From the NCBI GenBank assembly GCA_025345505.1, contig JANVCC010000010.1:43117772-43181771 (forward strand): DNA of 64,000 nt, in the 5' to 3' direction. The DNA comes from Todiramphus chloris collaris. Lineage: Eukaryota > Chordata > Aves > Coraciiformes > Alcedinidae. This document shows, piece after piece, positions 63,014-64,000 of the stretch. Within the stretch, counting starts at the first letter, position 1. Each line of letters starts with the position of its first letter. The notes below the pieces were generated by a model, which made no database searches, was not told the origin of the DNA, and was given only the letters and a program-made list of their open reading frames with translations. A program made the position numbers and the translations under genes.

Positions 63014-64000
63014 CCAACTATCAACAAGGAAAAAACATTGTTTTCTTGTAAACTGATACATTTCCGGATTATTATAACATCTGTTAGAAACCAACCAACC
63101 ATCACCCCACCTTCAATTGTTCCTAAACCCACCGAGAGCATGAAGCAGGGTAAAAAAAAACCCAAAAAACCCACTATTGATTGCTTATGGTTATACTAAA
63201 ACATCCTTGCTTTTTTTGCAGTTAAGAAAAACATGAAGGGAAAAAAAAATTCCTTTGTTTTAGTAGTGGAAAGAAAAAAACTCTGTCCAGCATTTAGTTT
63301 CATCTAGTCAGGCCCTTCTTAAACTACGCTCTTTCTAAAATGAAAGCCTGTTCCTGTAGATATTAAAAAAGTTACCATACCTGGTCTCTGTGGAGCAAGG
63401 TGATAAGAGCAGTGAATACCAAAGACAGTCACATACTGGTTTTTTTTTTGTTTAGATTTATTTCTCATCTCTTGGTCTCAGGAAGTCACTGTGTAATTTA
63501 TCGGGAAAAGGTTTTCCAACGTGTCATTTCTTATCCTTCCGAGATTGTCTGTGACTCTCACAGTCACTTACTCCTCTGTTTCTAAAGGTGCACGGGAAAG
63601 CTATGAAGTTTAGCATCATTCTGTTGACTAAACAATTGTTTATGATGTAGTTATTTCTGAATGGTTTTGCAAAGCAGAAAAATGGCAAAAAGGCACCTTC
63701 CCCTTTCCCCTGCTTTGCTTAATTTTGCCTATTTTAAGAGCAAGCTTTAGCTTCATGAGAGCCGTTAGAACCTAAGGACTTATGCGGAATGACCAAATTG
63801 GGAAATCATGCTCAGGGAAAGAAATACGTGTGTCTGTGGCTGCATGCATGTGTGTGGTTTTTCTTTTAGACCAACTAATTTCACTCAGTGGGGTAATCAA
63901 AGCTGAAAAAGGAAGGTGGAAACTTTCTTTTAAAAGCAAGTCATTTGAAAATAATAAAAAAAAAAAATCCAAAACGTGTCTTGGATGGAGTTGATGTTTC
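63014..64000. other. no gene seen
   Basis: AT-rich noncoding sequence with A/C-rich low-complexity text near 63151-63175 (A9 then ccc-aaaaaa-ccc), which resembles the reverse complement of the window's G/T tracts, and an A11 run at about 63957-63967. Confidence 0.5.

Noticed and set aside
1-64000. tRNA, rRNA, CRISPR arrays and CpG-island promoters
   Set aside because: None seen: no cloverleaf with A and B boxes was recognised, no regularly spaced repeats, and CpG is sparse throughout. A tRNA or snRNA scan was not possible here.

Overview
This looks like noncoding nuclear DNA from a bird. The strongest evidence is CR1-type LINE retrotransposons, including avian-style CR1 3' ends (for example the text around 53,221-53,247 and the reverse-strand tail at 25,985-26,030). 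The rest is AT-rich sequence with long homopolymer tracts and no dense repeats. No complete protein-coding gene, rRNA, tRNA, CRISPR array, operon or obvious CpG-island promoter could be supported. The open frames are almost all short and lack family motifs. The clear exception is a decayed reverse-transcriptase frame inside a CR1. The window is best read as a large intron or an intergenic stretch.

Layout. From 1 to about 21.7 kb the sequence is unannotated single-copy-looking DNA. It has a doubtful exon-like edge (1-72), a GC-richer patch (2.53-3.19 kb), a possible conserved regulatory block (9.24-9.74 kb), a 48-nt purine tract (10.15 kb) and a C16 run (14.99 kb). At 21.7-23.3 kb two diverged direct copies of an unidentified ~140-bp repeat flank a homeobox-site-rich AT block. 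At 25.4-27.8 kb there are two CR1 copies in tail-to-tail arrangement: an old forward copy and a younger reverse copy with recognisable RT motifs. At 29.5 kb lies a G-rich, quadruplex-prone tract followed by a C/A-rich tail.

From 29.7 to 48.7 kb nothing gene-like was seen beyond low-complexity tracts and small hairpins. At 48.7-50.0 kb there is a small first-exon-like ATG/donor pair and a block that resembles a conserved noncoding element. At 53.2-54.3 kb a very old reverse-strand CR1 remnant is interrupted by a G/T-rich tract and preceded by a short forward CR1 tail, again tail-to-tail. From 54.4 kb to the end there are C16T11 and (TC)n/(TGTC)n microsatellites, a possible MIR-like scrap and a perfect 11-bp hairpin near 63.0 kb.

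No genes work together here; the window's content is retrotransposon history, simple repeats and possible cis-regulatory sequence. All conservation statements are by eye, without alignment, so the regulatory and exon calls are low-confidence candidates.
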